Source: Collodictyon triciliatum
Taxonomy: Eukaryota; CRuMs
Assembly (NCBI GenBank): GCA_043381765.1
Contig: JBHJMP010001125.1
Location: 1 to 23,168 of the forward strand
Direction: 5' to 3'
Length of the DNA stretch: 23,168 nucleotides
Shown here: one piece after another, positions 9,802-22,698 of the stretch
Position numbering within the stretch: position 1 is the stretch's first letter
Layout: every line of letters starts with the position of its first letter
Program-made: the position numbers and the translations under genes
The notes under the pieces: model-generated
Database searches by the model: none
Told to the model about the DNA's origin: nothing
What the model saw: only the letters and a program-made list of their open reading frames with translations

Positions 9802-12800
9802 ATGTCCAAGCCGACCGATCGCCGGGACGGCTTCCCGATCGTCGGGCCAGACTCCACCACCGGCCCAGGCCACACAAGCAGCTCCAAGAAGGGCGTCCTC
9901 AACTTCTTTCGGTCCTCATCGTCCTCTTCAAACACGGTCGCAAAGGCCGCCCCACCAAACGTCACGTCGCCAATCATATCCCGGCAAGGCACGCAACCAA
10001 ACGCAACCACAAACGCAAACGCTTCTCGGCAGCAACCGCCCATAGCAACTGCAGCCAACCGCACCCGCACGAGCCCGCTAAGCAGCCGGCCGAAACCGCC
10101 CAACGCAGCCGAAACCGCCTCGGCCTCACTCTCGCAGATAACCCTCGTCGAGGCCGAAGCAACTACGCCACCTACGCCCACATCTGCAGCCGGAGTGGCA
10201 ATCTCATCGCCCCAGCCGGCTTCTCGGGCTTTGCAGCGGGAAGTCTCGGAGCTGCGCAGTCGGCTGCAGGAATCGGAGGTGGATTTGAACGGGCTCGTCT
10301 CTTTGCTTGCGGATTCGCAGCAGCTGCTCGCAAGGCTGCTGGCCGAGGCCGATGCATCTGCCCCGATTCCGTGCAGTGTCTCCCGCATCAAACTGCTCCG
10401 CTCCGATCTGCAGCCCGCCATCGACGATTATGTCGGGACTCTCGAGACTCTATGCGAGGCCTGGATTCGTCGCCCAAATACAAATGCAAACGCAAACGCA
10501 AACGCAAACGCAAACGCGAAAGCATCAAGCCCGGCTTCCTCTGTTCACTCGACACATTCTCAAGGAGGTGAACCCAATCACGTCTCTGGTGCTGCCGACT
10601 ACCGCTTCGTCTATGCCGAGTCGCATCCGCAGAGCCATGCTCACAGCCTTTTGAAGGACACAACCGCCTCGGCCCCGGATGTGGGCTCTGCTCAGGTCCA
10701 TCGTCCTTTTGTCTCACCCGCCAAGTCCGGTCATGTGCGTTGCTTTAAAGATTTATCACTCTATATAATGCTCCATTTTGTTGCATTACCACTTAAAGTT
10801 GCACATCAGTGTTTTTTCTTTAAAAAAAAAAAGAAATGATTTTTTCTATTTTCTATTTTGTTTGAAGTTTTGATGAAGTTATATTGATACTAAAGCCTGG
10901 ATTATTTAATTTGCTTAGTTGTGAATCTAACTTCTTTTTTTTTTTATTCATATTGACATGATTTCTTTGCTTCCTTCTTTCCGTATATCATCATTCGATA
11001 GTCTCGCCGCACAAGCGAATATATTCCTAGCTCCTCCAAATCCAATGAAGCCCCCACAACCAACCGAAGAGCAAGTGAATATGGATTCGGATATGCTCAA
11101 GCCCAAGAGCTATATCAAGAGACATCTCCTTCCACAACAAACCTACATCCCGTCACTTTTGATAATGCTGAGCCGGAAGAAAATATCGCAGAGAACTCTT
11201 TCAAGGAAAACTCAAAGCCTGCAAATCCAAAAGGAATGTCTGGGCCCCTGTCAAAGGGAAAGATAGTCAACGAAAAGGCTCCAGATAAATTTGCAAAGAA
11301 TTTTCTACGTTAGTTAATATATTGTACCCTTGAAATCCTTGTCAAAATCCGCCGACATAATTCTTGACTATTTATCTGAATATATAGACAGCCTCTTATC
11401 AGTTCTTAATTTCCCAATGTCGCATATCTTGAATTATACTAGACATCCTTAATCATCTGCATCTATTTGGTATCTCGAAAAGAATTAATCATACATCGAT
11501 AAACAATAGCACCAAACCTCCTGGATGATTCTAATAGGGCACCCTTACGGCTATCAACGCTGCACTCTGTAATCTCATACTTTTTTCTACTTACTCTAAC
11601 AAAAAAAAAAAACTTTCGTGGTGCAAGAATTAAATAAGACTGTCGATTCCATTTGTTTTCGCTACATGCCTTAAGTAATTGAACTGGTCAATTGTCACAC
11701 TTTCGTTAATATATACCCCCTTTTTTTTTTCTTTTCCTTACTGAGCTCAGCAATCAGTGATGAAAGGTATTCTCTTCAAGAAAAGCGAACTAAAAAAGAA
11801 AACTGGGAAACAGCTTATCGCCTTTATATTTAGATGGAGACTGTACTGCTTCGAATCCGAAAAGGTATAAAAAATGAATCCGTTCTTATAAGAGCAGCCC
11901 ACGTTATCCAAATTCACATGTAATAAGATCGTATAAATTAGAAGCATAATTATTCATTCACTTTAAATTATAGGATACTTCCCCCTCTGAAGAAATCGAC
12001 ATGTGTCAATCTGTAGTCTTTTTGCCAGTCTCGGATGATGATGGGCTTCATTTCTATATCATGTCATCAAAGCTATACATTTTCTGTTGTCCTGATGTGG
12101 CATCTCGTGAGCGCTGGTATAAAAAGCTTGTTGATGTTTCTGATGAAGGAAGGCTACTTGTCGAAACATGCCTGGTAGAAACCGATCTCATTGACCATTA
12201 TTATTTTTAATGCGATTTATTTTGCTTCACACAACGAATTATTGCAAACTAATGATACATTTCCGTCGATTTTATGCAACACCATTAGAAATTTAAATTA
12301 ATTTATCTTAATCTATAAAAACAAATAGGAATTGAAGAATAGCAAACAAATACGCCAAGGAAACCTCGTATTATTCAAAGATAACCTAGAGTCACCGGAA
12401 CTTAGGTGGTGTTTTGCCTCAGAGGCATACTTTGGTTACTTTAAGGTGGTTTTGATAAATTAATAATTTAAAAAAAAAGTAAATCTTCAGCAATATTTTC
12501 TTTGCTAATTGTCTATATGCATATTTGTTCAGACATTTCTTTGAATTGAATATATAAAATAATATTTGTTCAAACATTTATATCTATATTAGTCGTTCTG
12601 TGACTTAACCTTGTTGGAAAAAAAAATAGGATTCGAAACGTTGTCGCATCTTTGACCTTACTCGGGCGCAAATACTAGCTTCACCGAATAAAAGGATTTT
12701 TACCCTTAATTACGATGGCAAGGTGTATCATTGGATGGGCTCCAGTCTTTCTGACATGGAACATTGGCTTAACTGTGTGTCTCGTCTAATTGAGATTGCT

Positions 12801-14730
12801 CGGGTACACCTCCTTGTTTACGCTTGCTTTTTTTTAACGCAATTTTATTTCCTTCCCTCTAGCAGCATTAACATCATCAACTTATAGATTTTATCAATAT
12901 CTCAAAGCATTTCCCAACATCTAGTCATCCATACGCTCTGACGACTACTGGAGAGGATTCCTGGCCAAAAAGAGCAAAAGCGTTTTGGGTAGGACAAAAG
13001 AGCTTTGGTTTGTCATTAAAGAGGGGACTATGACATGCTATCCTGAAATCAAGGCAATTATTAATTTATTATTTTTTTACAAAATCAAAATGTTAATTTC
13101 TTTGTAGTATATATATGTTCTGATAAAGTCTTTATCAAAGACTATCACATTCGTTTGAAGAAATTGTTTCAAGATATCATGCTTGTAAATTTCTTTGTTG
13201 AAATAAAAATGAATTAGTCTGTCAATCCATTGTCGGTCTACGATTTAAGGGGGGCATTTCTGAGGGACTTGGACAAGCTATCCTTTGAACTAATTCTGGT
13301 AGATACGACCAGATTGCAATTGACCACAGGGACGTTTCTTGACTTTGATCTATGTCGCGCTGCATTAAAAAAGAATATATCAGGCAACATGGTGAGTACC
13401 CATAAACATGAGGAGATATAGATATATATAAGAATCGAAGAAAGATAAAATAAAGTATAAAACATATTCATTTGCTTAATATGTGAAAACCTTGAAGCGA
13501 ATTCAAATTTATGCCAATTTATCTAATGCTCACAAGCATTCAAAACTACACTCTAAATGCTTTAATAGGGCAACAAAGATGGAGTTATCAGGTCCGGAAA
13601 TCTTAACATTAGCAGAGCCACACCTGGAAAAACGGCAAAGAAAGAACCAAGGATGTATTGGGTCGTGTTAACCAAAGAAACTTTTTCTTACTTCAAAACT
13701 CAACAAGTACGTGTGTTAAGATAAATAGGCAGAAAAATATATGTCGATATGGTCTATCAAGCAAACAATTTATTTTGGTAAACTCAGGAAGATTCACCCA
13801 CTAAACTACTTTGCGATGCAGGACCCTGTTCCAAAAAAGTCCTTTAATCTTAGTACGGTGCGACTGTTGAAAACGATTTCAACTCCAAACGATTGTTCCT
13901 TCTACATTCAGTTTCCAAAGAAGGTTCACATCCGAAACTCAACATGCATTATGACATTCTGTTTTTATTGCAATTTGAAATTTTCTCGTCTGTCGTCAAT
14001 TGTCCATCGCCACTTTTCCTTTTATTCGATTAGATAATTTCGAATAAAATAAAAACTAGATTGTCAAAGTCGTCGCCTCAAATCACCAGATTGCTATGCA
14101 GTGGAAGGAAGACCTTAAAATCGCCATCAATAGCATCGAACTTGAAGCCAGAATGAAGAAGCGTAACCCTGCCCAGAAGCTTTCGTCTTCATGTAAGAGT
14201 CTTCTTGCAGAATGAAAATGATATGCTATACTTATGCATAGTTTATTTTGGATAATCTTCAAGCTATCAACACTTCTTTACAAAATAACTGTGCAGATTC
14301 TTCATTGAGAATTGGACCGAATTCAATAACAGAATCATACGCCCATGATGCCGATGGGTACCAATCTACAAGAAAAATTAATACTTTTGGGCAGAAGAAT
14401 GAGGACCACGTAAAATTATTATATTGAAAATGATAAGTCAAATATAGACCTGAAGAGATCTCTTGGTTGTGCCACTCTCAATACTTGCACTTTTTTTTTT
14501 AACTCCAGTATAAATATGCCTGACGCAAGCTCCATTATTTTCTGCAGACTTACAATTTCGTCTTTCTTTTTTTCTTATCCTTCTATTTACTCTTCAACCA
14601 GGTTGTTGTCGATTATTCTAAAGATGAATACAGTAAAGTGGACACTACTTCTTCAAGTTTGCGGAAAAAGAAATCCCAAACTAGAAGAAATAGTGTCCCT
14701 CCAAAACTCGTGCATAGCCGATTCAAGTAA
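9802..14730 (+). CDS. Protein with four tandem PH domains, about 929 aa
   Basis: PH domains usually bind phosphoinositides or proteins at membranes. Thirteen exons join in frame: 9802-10734, 11002-11308, 11758-11864, 11974-12174, 12329-12445, 12630-12803, 12925-13053, 13218-13391, 13569-13706, 13822-13923, 14060-14192, 14264-14409 and 14602-14730 (TAA). The total is 2790 nt. Residues 1-410 are Ser/Pro/Ala/Asn-rich, with a probable coiled coil at about 138-185 and an Asn-Ala repeat at 228-239. PH1 (about 415-507) opens KGILFKKSELKKKTGK and ends RERWYKKLVD; PH2 spans about 520-613 (RWCFASEAYFGYFK, then EHWLNCVSR); PH3 about 620-710 (YWRGFLAKKSKS, LWFVIKEGTMTCY); PH4 about 718-826 (YWVVLTKETFSYFK, QWKEDLKIAI). 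PH3 has Cys where the C-terminal helix usually has Trp. Intron 7 needs a GC donor (AAG/GCAATT). The start of exon 12 could also be 14297, and the exon 4 donor could be 9 nt earlier. Exon 1 is far more GC-rich than the rest. Start ATG 9802 (ggccATGtcc) is the first good one after the tRNA. Confidence 0.88.
10482..10517 (+). repeat. In-frame hexanucleotide repeat encoding Asn-Ala
   Basis: Six copies of AAACGC (the first AAATGC) lie in exon 1 of the PH gene and are read as Asn-Ala dipeptides, residues about 228-239. The six-base unit keeps the frame whatever the copy number, so length polymorphism would be tolerated. Confidence 0.9.
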
Positions 14731-14841
14731 TTACGTTCTCATTTAAATTACTCCTGAACAAATACAAATATTTGCATTTTGTTTTGTCGATGGTGAGTGA
14801 TGGAGTAACTCAACAACTATTCCGTTATTCGCAGTGCCGCC

Positions 14842-16635
14842 ATGGGTGACATTTTGCTATTTGATAATGGGACATCATTCATCCGTGCCGGGTCCAATAG
14901 AAAGCCATTCCCACAAACCATTCTTCCAACTATTGTCTGTTACCGAAATATTGGAAACCTAAACGAGTTTAGTGTTGGCTTCGATGTGTTCAAGCAGGTC
15001 AGTTTATCGGAATCGCCAATAAAAATAAATAAACTATTAATTGATATGCAACTTACTAAAAAAAAAAAAAAAAGAAAAGAAAAGGCAACGACCCAATGAT
15101 TAAAGAAATTTATTCACTATGAATATAGCAAGAGTCGATTTCATATGAAATAAGGAGACCCTTCCAGTTTGATACACCAATCAACTGGGATAGCACCGCT
15201 GACCTTTACTCGCATTTAATTGAGCATGAGTTTGATGTTGATGTCCCCAACCATCCCGTAATGAATATAGAAACACTCTCCTTTCTTCACATTCTTAATT
15301 CTAATTCATCAACTGGTCAATATATTTTCTTTGGTTTGTTCAGATCGCTTTGACGAAACCAACTGGTTTTCACGAGATGGATGAAGCCAACATGATTGAG
15401 CTTTTCATGGAGGGATTTCAGGCGCCCGCTATTTTTCTGTATGACTCCGGTCCGCTACCTGTTTATGCACTGAACAAGACCTGTGGATTAGTTGTAGATA
15501 TTGGAACACGAACACAGGTTGGGGTTCCTTTCCACAGCAACAAATAAATAATTTTTTTTTATCGTTGCTAACAACAAAGAATAAATTACCGTTTCAATCT
15601 TACAAAGCTGAGAACGATAAAATTTCATACAAAATATATTTTCCAATCATTTTAATTCGTTTGTAGAGTTTATTAAGCAAAAACAAAATGCACAAATGTG
15701 TGGCATGCAGGTCACGCCCGTTTACGAGAAGTTTTCAATCCCCGAGGGAAATCTTCGCTCAAATATAGGCGGTTGGTATGTGGATTCATCTCTCAGTAAG
15801 CTCATTTCACAAGACCTTGGGACTTACATCCCATCAAAGAAAACACACACTGCCGTATCTACCATGAAAGAAAAGTGAGTCGCGCTCGTCAAACGATGAA
15901 AATTGCCCTCCGATATGTCTCACCTGTTTTCGGTGTATACGCTGTATCTGGGGTCATAAGTGTAGTGCTTTTTTTTAAAAATAAAACAAATTACTTTATA
16001 GACTATGCTATGTCTCTGTCGACTATAAGGAGGAACTCCAGGAATGGAGTACTGGCAAGGCTAGCAAGCGACGTCCATTCACTCTGGACAAACAGTCCAT
16101 CATGATTGGAACACAACGCTTCCGTGCTCCGGAGCTTTTGTTTGACCCAAAACCAGCAGGCTATGATTTGGACGGAATTGCTGACATGATTCGGGCGTCA
16201 ATCAATAGCTGTGACATTCATCTGAGGAAGGATTTGTCCCAGAATATTATCTTATCAGGAGGCACAACCTTGATGCCGGGTGAGACTATGAATGCATTAC
16301 AAGGATTGGAATGGAATGAGACCTATATATACAACTGTCAACTTGCTTTTCTTTGTACGATATTGTACTTTACATTATTATTTATATTATATCGATCTGA
16401 CTTATGGAATGTTCCACCAGGATTTGTGGAGCGCCTTGAACTCGAGCTTGAAAAGGCCACTCCAAAACTACCCCCCGTAAATATAATTGCCAGCGCGCAC
16501 CGCAAGTACCTTCCCTGGTACGGACTTAAATCGATTGTCACCGACCCAGACTTTGCGAGGCATTGGACAACGGCAGAACAATATTGGGAGGAAGGGGCAC
16601 GCCCAATGGAAGAAGACAACGGTGTTTACGAATGA
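14842..16635 (+). CDS. Divergent actin-related protein, 371 aa
   Basis: Six exons join in frame: 14842-14997, 15129-15257, 15344-15517, 15711-15874, 16002-16279 and 16421-16635 (TGA). They total 1116 nt, close to actin's usual 375 residues. The actin landmarks occur in order: phosphate loop 1 DNGTSFIRAG (from residue 8), the QAPAIFLYDSGPLPVYALNK helix and strand region, phosphate loop 2 VVDIGTRTQVTPVYE (D147), KEKLCYVSVDYKEE, the adenosine loop LSGGTTLMPG (about 292-301), and KYLPWYGLKS near the C-terminus. The C-terminus (EEGARPMEEDNGVYE) replaces the usual actin tail. By my alignment the equivalents of actin Gln137, Asp157 and His161 are not conserved, whereas Asp11 and Asp154 are. It does not clearly match any numbered ARP class (Arp1-Arp11). 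The start has context gccgccATGg. It lies only 111 bp after the stop of the PH gene and might be spliced to it. Confidence 0.88.
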
Positions 16636-17394
16636 TTTATGATTTAATATATTCCTTTTGATAAGGAACAGAGAGGGAACATATACGTCGAGAGTGGAGG
16701 AACTTCAGTCTGAATTAAATAAAACAACCAAGTACACGATTCTCGGTTAACATGGCACGACTCATTATGCTTCGTCCTTCCTTTTTCCTCCCTGCAATGT
16801 GTCTGGTCTATGCTGTGGCTGGGAAAAAGGAGAGAATCTGTGGCAAATGAAATAGACAAGATGTGACTCTTTCATCCCGCTGCTGTGATGGGTGTACTCA
16901 TGTTCAGGAACAACTCAACTGACGCATCAGTATTTCTTTGTTTGCTTATTCCGTACGCGTTGGGATGCCGGACAAGTATAAGTGGTGATTTAGGATTCGA
17001 TGTATCATTTCCACATTTAGTGAGTCTTATCAACTACATGAAGCAGAAAGTGACCTGTTAGATATGGCCGAGAGGTTGACTGAACACATCCCACCTTTTT
17101 TCACTTGGTATCCGCCATTAAGTCCGATGCGACACAAGTTGAAGCAGCATCCGAAGGTCATCCACATCGCGCAGATGTTTTGTGTGATGCACGATGCAGG
17201 CCTTTTCTTTGGCTGGGACACCTTCGGAGGGATTTATTTACGCGCGTGTGTCTGGTCTTGAGAAGCCAAAACGCAACTGTGCCCAAGACTTCTGCCCATC
17301 TACCCCGCCTACCACTCCGACAAATGATCTCAATTATCTGAAGAATCAACCCCTAATATAAAACCTACTAACGCAGTATATTTTGTTTGCTCAG
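16636..17394. other. Intergenic region, probably with an upstream exon of the FG-GAP gene
   Basis: A possible polyadenylation signal AATAAA at 16718-16723 follows the actin-related gene. The rest is GC-balanced and should contain the promoter and a 5' exon of the FG-GAP gene, since a branch-point-like TACTAAC and a splice acceptor precede its first ATG. Open frames at 17064-17261 (plus) and 17030-17221 (minus) show no recognisable domain; the plus one could be part of the missing 5' exon. Confidence 0.4.
17366..17394 (+). other. Branch-point and 3' splice site upstream of the FG-GAP start
   Basis: TACTAAC at 17366-17372 matches the optimal branch-point sequence. It is followed by a T-rich stretch and CAG ending at 17394, about 23 bases downstream of the presumed branch A. 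The first in-frame ATG (17407) follows 12 bases later. This indicates that the main exon begins at 17395 and is preceded by an intron and an upstream exon that I cannot place. Confidence 0.6.
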
Positions 17395-17406
17395 GTGCTA
17401 GTCAAT

Positions 17407-20149
17407 ATGCAGCGGAATCGTGAGTGGCCAAGCGCTTTTATCTTCGCCTTTCTTGCGACTTTGATGCTCCACCGACTCCCCGCGCAAGGTCAATTTGTGA
17501 AGTACCACGGTTTGCTTGGGACACACGCCGACATGCAAACAGGCTCATACTTTGGAAGCTCCCTGGCCATCTCTCGAAACGGGGCGTTTCTTGTTGTTGG
17601 TTCGTTAAGAGACACTGCGGATGGCGCCTTCGGTGCTGGTTCTGCATCCATCTTTTCTCGCAATGGACCGGAATGGAGTCTTACAACAACTCTGGTATCT
17701 CCGCGCCATAATTACTGGGCTTCTTTCGGTGTTGCAGTGGCCATATCTGAAGACCGGCTGGCTGTTGGCGCACCTTTTGACGATTTATCAGGTGCGGTTT
17801 ATACATATGTGCAACAATCTGGGGGATGGATTTACCATTCCACGTTGTCTAAAAACGAAGGAAAAAACATGGGTGGGTCTTTGGCCATGGATGGAGATCT
17901 TCTGGTTGTTGGAACAGTATTTTCATCAGGTTCTTTGCTGGCATACACGTGGTCAGGAGGTGACTGGTCGTATTACTTGTCTCTCTCAGCAACATCAGTG
18001 GATAGCTGGGCTTGGAATGCTGTGGCCTTAAGTGCCGCTTGGGTTGTGGTTGGGTCGTCGACCGAAAACATGAGGCAGGGAGCTGCATATACATGGCCAA
18101 GGCTTGCGTCTGCCATCGATTCAGGTAGTATTCATAGGATTTCTGCTGATAATCCAGTGGATGACACATACCTCGGTCTCTCTGTGGTATTTATTTCTAG
18201 CAATGTTCTCGCACTTGGAAGCCAAGGAATCTCTTCGGTCTCCATTTTCTCCCATTTCTCCCACACTGGCTGGGTAAGGACAAATGACTTGGTCATCTCG
18301 TCACAAGGCTCCTCGCTAGCCTCAAGTATCTCATTTTCCGGGAGTTACCTGTTGGTGGGAGACCATCAGAATCAGAGAGCTACTGTCTTTTCATTTTCAG
18401 GAACGGAATGGTCGGCCCCGTATGAAATCCCTAAACCTGGATGTGAAAATCCAAGAGGTGATTTTGGAATCAGAGTTCTCATTCATGAGAATGAAATCTT
18501 TGTCAGTGACCCAAGAGAAACCAACAGCTCAGGAGCCATCCCCATGGTTCATATCTTTCACACGACCCAAAGTAATGAATTATTCATAAAAAAAACCATG
18601 TATACGCCCTCTGCAACATTCTTTTGTTCAATATTTTAAAAAAATCGAGGCAGTGTGCTCGACTGCACGGTCGGTATTCTCCATGGAATAAAAAAATAGC
18701 CTTTAGTATGATATCGGCTATTTTCTATAAATTAATTTATTTTACATCCAGACGCAGCCTCTCCCTATGTCACCATGAAGTCGGAGTCGCCCTACAGCAG
18801 GGTCATTCTTCATCACAACATCAATGGAAAATCTAACAATCTTGGATACTCTATATCTGCTCAAGGGAACCTTGTCTCCATATCCCAGCCTGCCTGTTCT
18901 GAGGACAGTAAAATTGACAGAGCATGTGGTAAGGTTTACTTGATGGAGACATCACAAAAAGGATGGCGCCTCGTTCAGTATTTCCAATATCTCGGGCGGA
19001 TTCCGTATTCTCGCTTCGGAAACAACATACTGCTTAAGAACGGATGGTTGCTCATAGCCTCAGAAGCATTGATGGACCCAATCACGGGCATTGAGCAGTC
19101 GGCTGTCTATGGATTTCAGTACTCGCCCAGCCAGGGAAGATTTGTTCGAAGATATTTGGTGTCATCTCCATGGAATGAGCCATACCAATACTTTGGAAAG
19201 AGTTTCGCGATTGACGGAAATATTACCATCGTCTCTGCTCCATATGCCAGCGTATACAATTATAACAGCAAAGGTCGTGTGTATATGTTCCACTATCCAA
19301 AATATATCAATAAAAGCGGCACGCCAAAAGCACTGCAAATTACATCTCCAAACATAGAAGAGGATTTTGGATTCGGACTAAGTGTAGCAGCAAGTAATGG
19401 CATTCTTGTCGTTTCTGCAGACACTTTGCACGGGAGATTATATGTATTTTCGTTCGAAAGCATCAATTCGCACGCGCTGGTGCAAACAATCGTAGCCGAA
19501 GGCATAGAACATCATATACTGGGATATCGCATGGTCTTTGAAGGAAACGATTTGTTTGCAACGAGCTACGGCACACGGAATATGCGCCATGCAGCTGGTG
19601 CAATCTACCACTTCCGATATGAGAAGGATAACGAATTCCATCAGATAAACCGAATGACCGCGATTGGTGAAGACAGCAATCAACACTTTGGAGTATCGCT
19701 AGCTTACAATCAAAAGAGGAATTACCTCGTTGTTGGGTCGTCGCCTGGTTGGACTTGCTCCGGCTGTGTGGATTCAGGTAAAAGGGGCTCAATGAAAAAT
19801 GAGACGATAAATGCATTGATTGTTTCATACTTTTGCCTTTGATGAATATAGATAAATAATCACGGGCAGTCTAAATACTTTAATTAAAATATGCTTTGTT
19901 GTCCCTCTCTTCTTATTTGTATTTACCATGGTGGATTAAGCGGATCATCACGCTCCCACGTCGGTTTACGTGCTTCAAAACACGGGAGGAGGCGTTTGGA
20001 AGCAAACAAAGCACAGTCTCGGAAAGCATGATGGCTCAGACTCGTTTGGATTTAGTGTCGGAAGTAACGATGCTGGAATCTTTGTGGGAGCCCCATTTGA
20101 TGGTTTGTACGCAGATAATAGAGGAGCAGTCTACTTCATTAGCCTCTGA
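17407..20149 (+). CDS. Secreted FG-GAP-repeat beta-propeller protein, 799 aa
   Basis: FG-GAP repeats form integrin-alpha-like beta-propellers, usually extracellular and used for adhesion or recognition; the ligand here is unknown. Exons 17407-18571, 18752-19777 and 19941-20149 (TGA) join with matching phases (1 and 1), 2400 nt in all. The start ATG 17407 gives a signal peptide: FIFAFLATLMLH as hydrophobic core, cleavage likely after LPAQG (about residue 28). I count fourteen repeats of 45-60 residues, each with an FG-like turn, a hydrophobic strand and a VVG/VGAP-like end. Clear examples are YFGSSLAISRNGAFLVVGS, FGVAVAISEDRLAVGAP, YFGKSFAIDGNITIVSAP, FGFGLSVAASNGILVVSAD and FGFSVGSNDAGIFVGAPFD. 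Canonical DxDxDG calcium loops are not evident. There is no C-terminal membrane segment or GPI-type tail: the protein ends right after the last blade (GAVYFISL). An upstream exon is likely (see 17366-17394). The third-exon acceptor (AAG at 19940) is inferred from frame. Confidence 0.9.
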
Positions 20150-20706
20150 AAGTGATGGTGCTTCCAAAGACTAAGAAAGAAAAATATATTAAAAATAAAA
20201 TAAAAAAAAAGAGAAAAAGCAAAGCTAGATTAAAACAAATTAACGCTTCCTTGAATTATTATTATTTTTTTTTTTTGCAATCTAACCTACTAAAAGCGCA
20301 TACTGCCCAATAACTACTCGCGATATTATAATAGAGGTGTGGAATAACACCCTGTTGCTGAAATGTTGTATAATGTAAGATACATTCATTTGTATGTTTT
20401 CTTTTTTAAAATATATGTATACAATTGCAAGAAAAGCGTAATAACGTCGTGAGTATTTCCGGCTTCGATGTCACTTAGGGTACGTTGAGCTTTTCATGTA
20501 TTGCACATTTGACAAGTGGTTATATGAAGAAAAAAGGCAGATGAAAATTCTTTTAAAGAACGAGGCATGCAGCAGAGTCACTCTTTCAGCTGGTTTTTTC
20601 TTTCTTGTTAAAACAAAGAAGGAAAAGTATCAAAAAATTGATTCAGTATTGAAGCGTGAATCTCAGGCACGTTGCCGCGCTCAGTGTTGTATTCAGTTCA
20701 TTCCAA
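20150..20706. other. Convergent intergenic region between FG-GAP and ALKBH6 genes
   Basis: The region is AT-rich with A-runs and T-runs. AATAAA at 20194-20199 is a candidate polyadenylation signal for the plus-strand FG-GAP gene. The plus-strand open frame at 20496-20720 has no protein-like pattern and overlaps the ALKBH6 stop. Nothing else was seen. Confidence 0.5.
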
Positions 20707-22347
<1,641 letters not shown>

Positions 22348-22698
22348 TCATCCCAACCAATTTGAATCAAAATAAACAGGAAAAAAATAGAAGAAAAAAA
22401 GAGAAAAAAAAGGACAAAATAATAAAAATAATTAAGGAGGAGGCAAACGGAAAGGAAAGATAGGCAATACAAGTTATTATCATTGCGCACTCTCTCGCTT
22501 GATCGCTGCTTCCACAAAGCCGGAGCTTTTCCCAGTAATTCGGCACAAACCTCTCCGGCTCGACGCATCCAACCAAATAGCGATGTTTGGTGGATCGGGA
22601 GTCGGGAATGTTAGAAAAGGCTTTGTTTTTTTCGATCGTAAGGGATTCGGCTCCCGCGATTCAATCACCATGTGTCCCTTCCAAACATTTTCTATCCA
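22348..22698. promoter_or_regulatory. Upstream region of ALKBH6
   Basis: This stretch separates the ALKBH6 start from the pyrimidine tract and probably carries its promoter. It is A-rich (minus-strand T-rich) at 22370-22460 and GC-balanced at 22480-22680. Open frames exist on both strands at 22480-22671, but neither has a domain, and the plus one runs directly into the pyrimidine tract, so I do not call a gene. Confidence 0.4.

Noticed and set aside
9669-10421. 250-codon minus-strand frame opposite PH exon 1
   Set aside because: It is a shadow of a GC-rich coding exon; splice phases and PH domains support the plus strand.
16338-16619. Minus-strand frame opposite the last actin-related exon
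   Set aside because: It is the shadow of a well-supported plus-strand exon.
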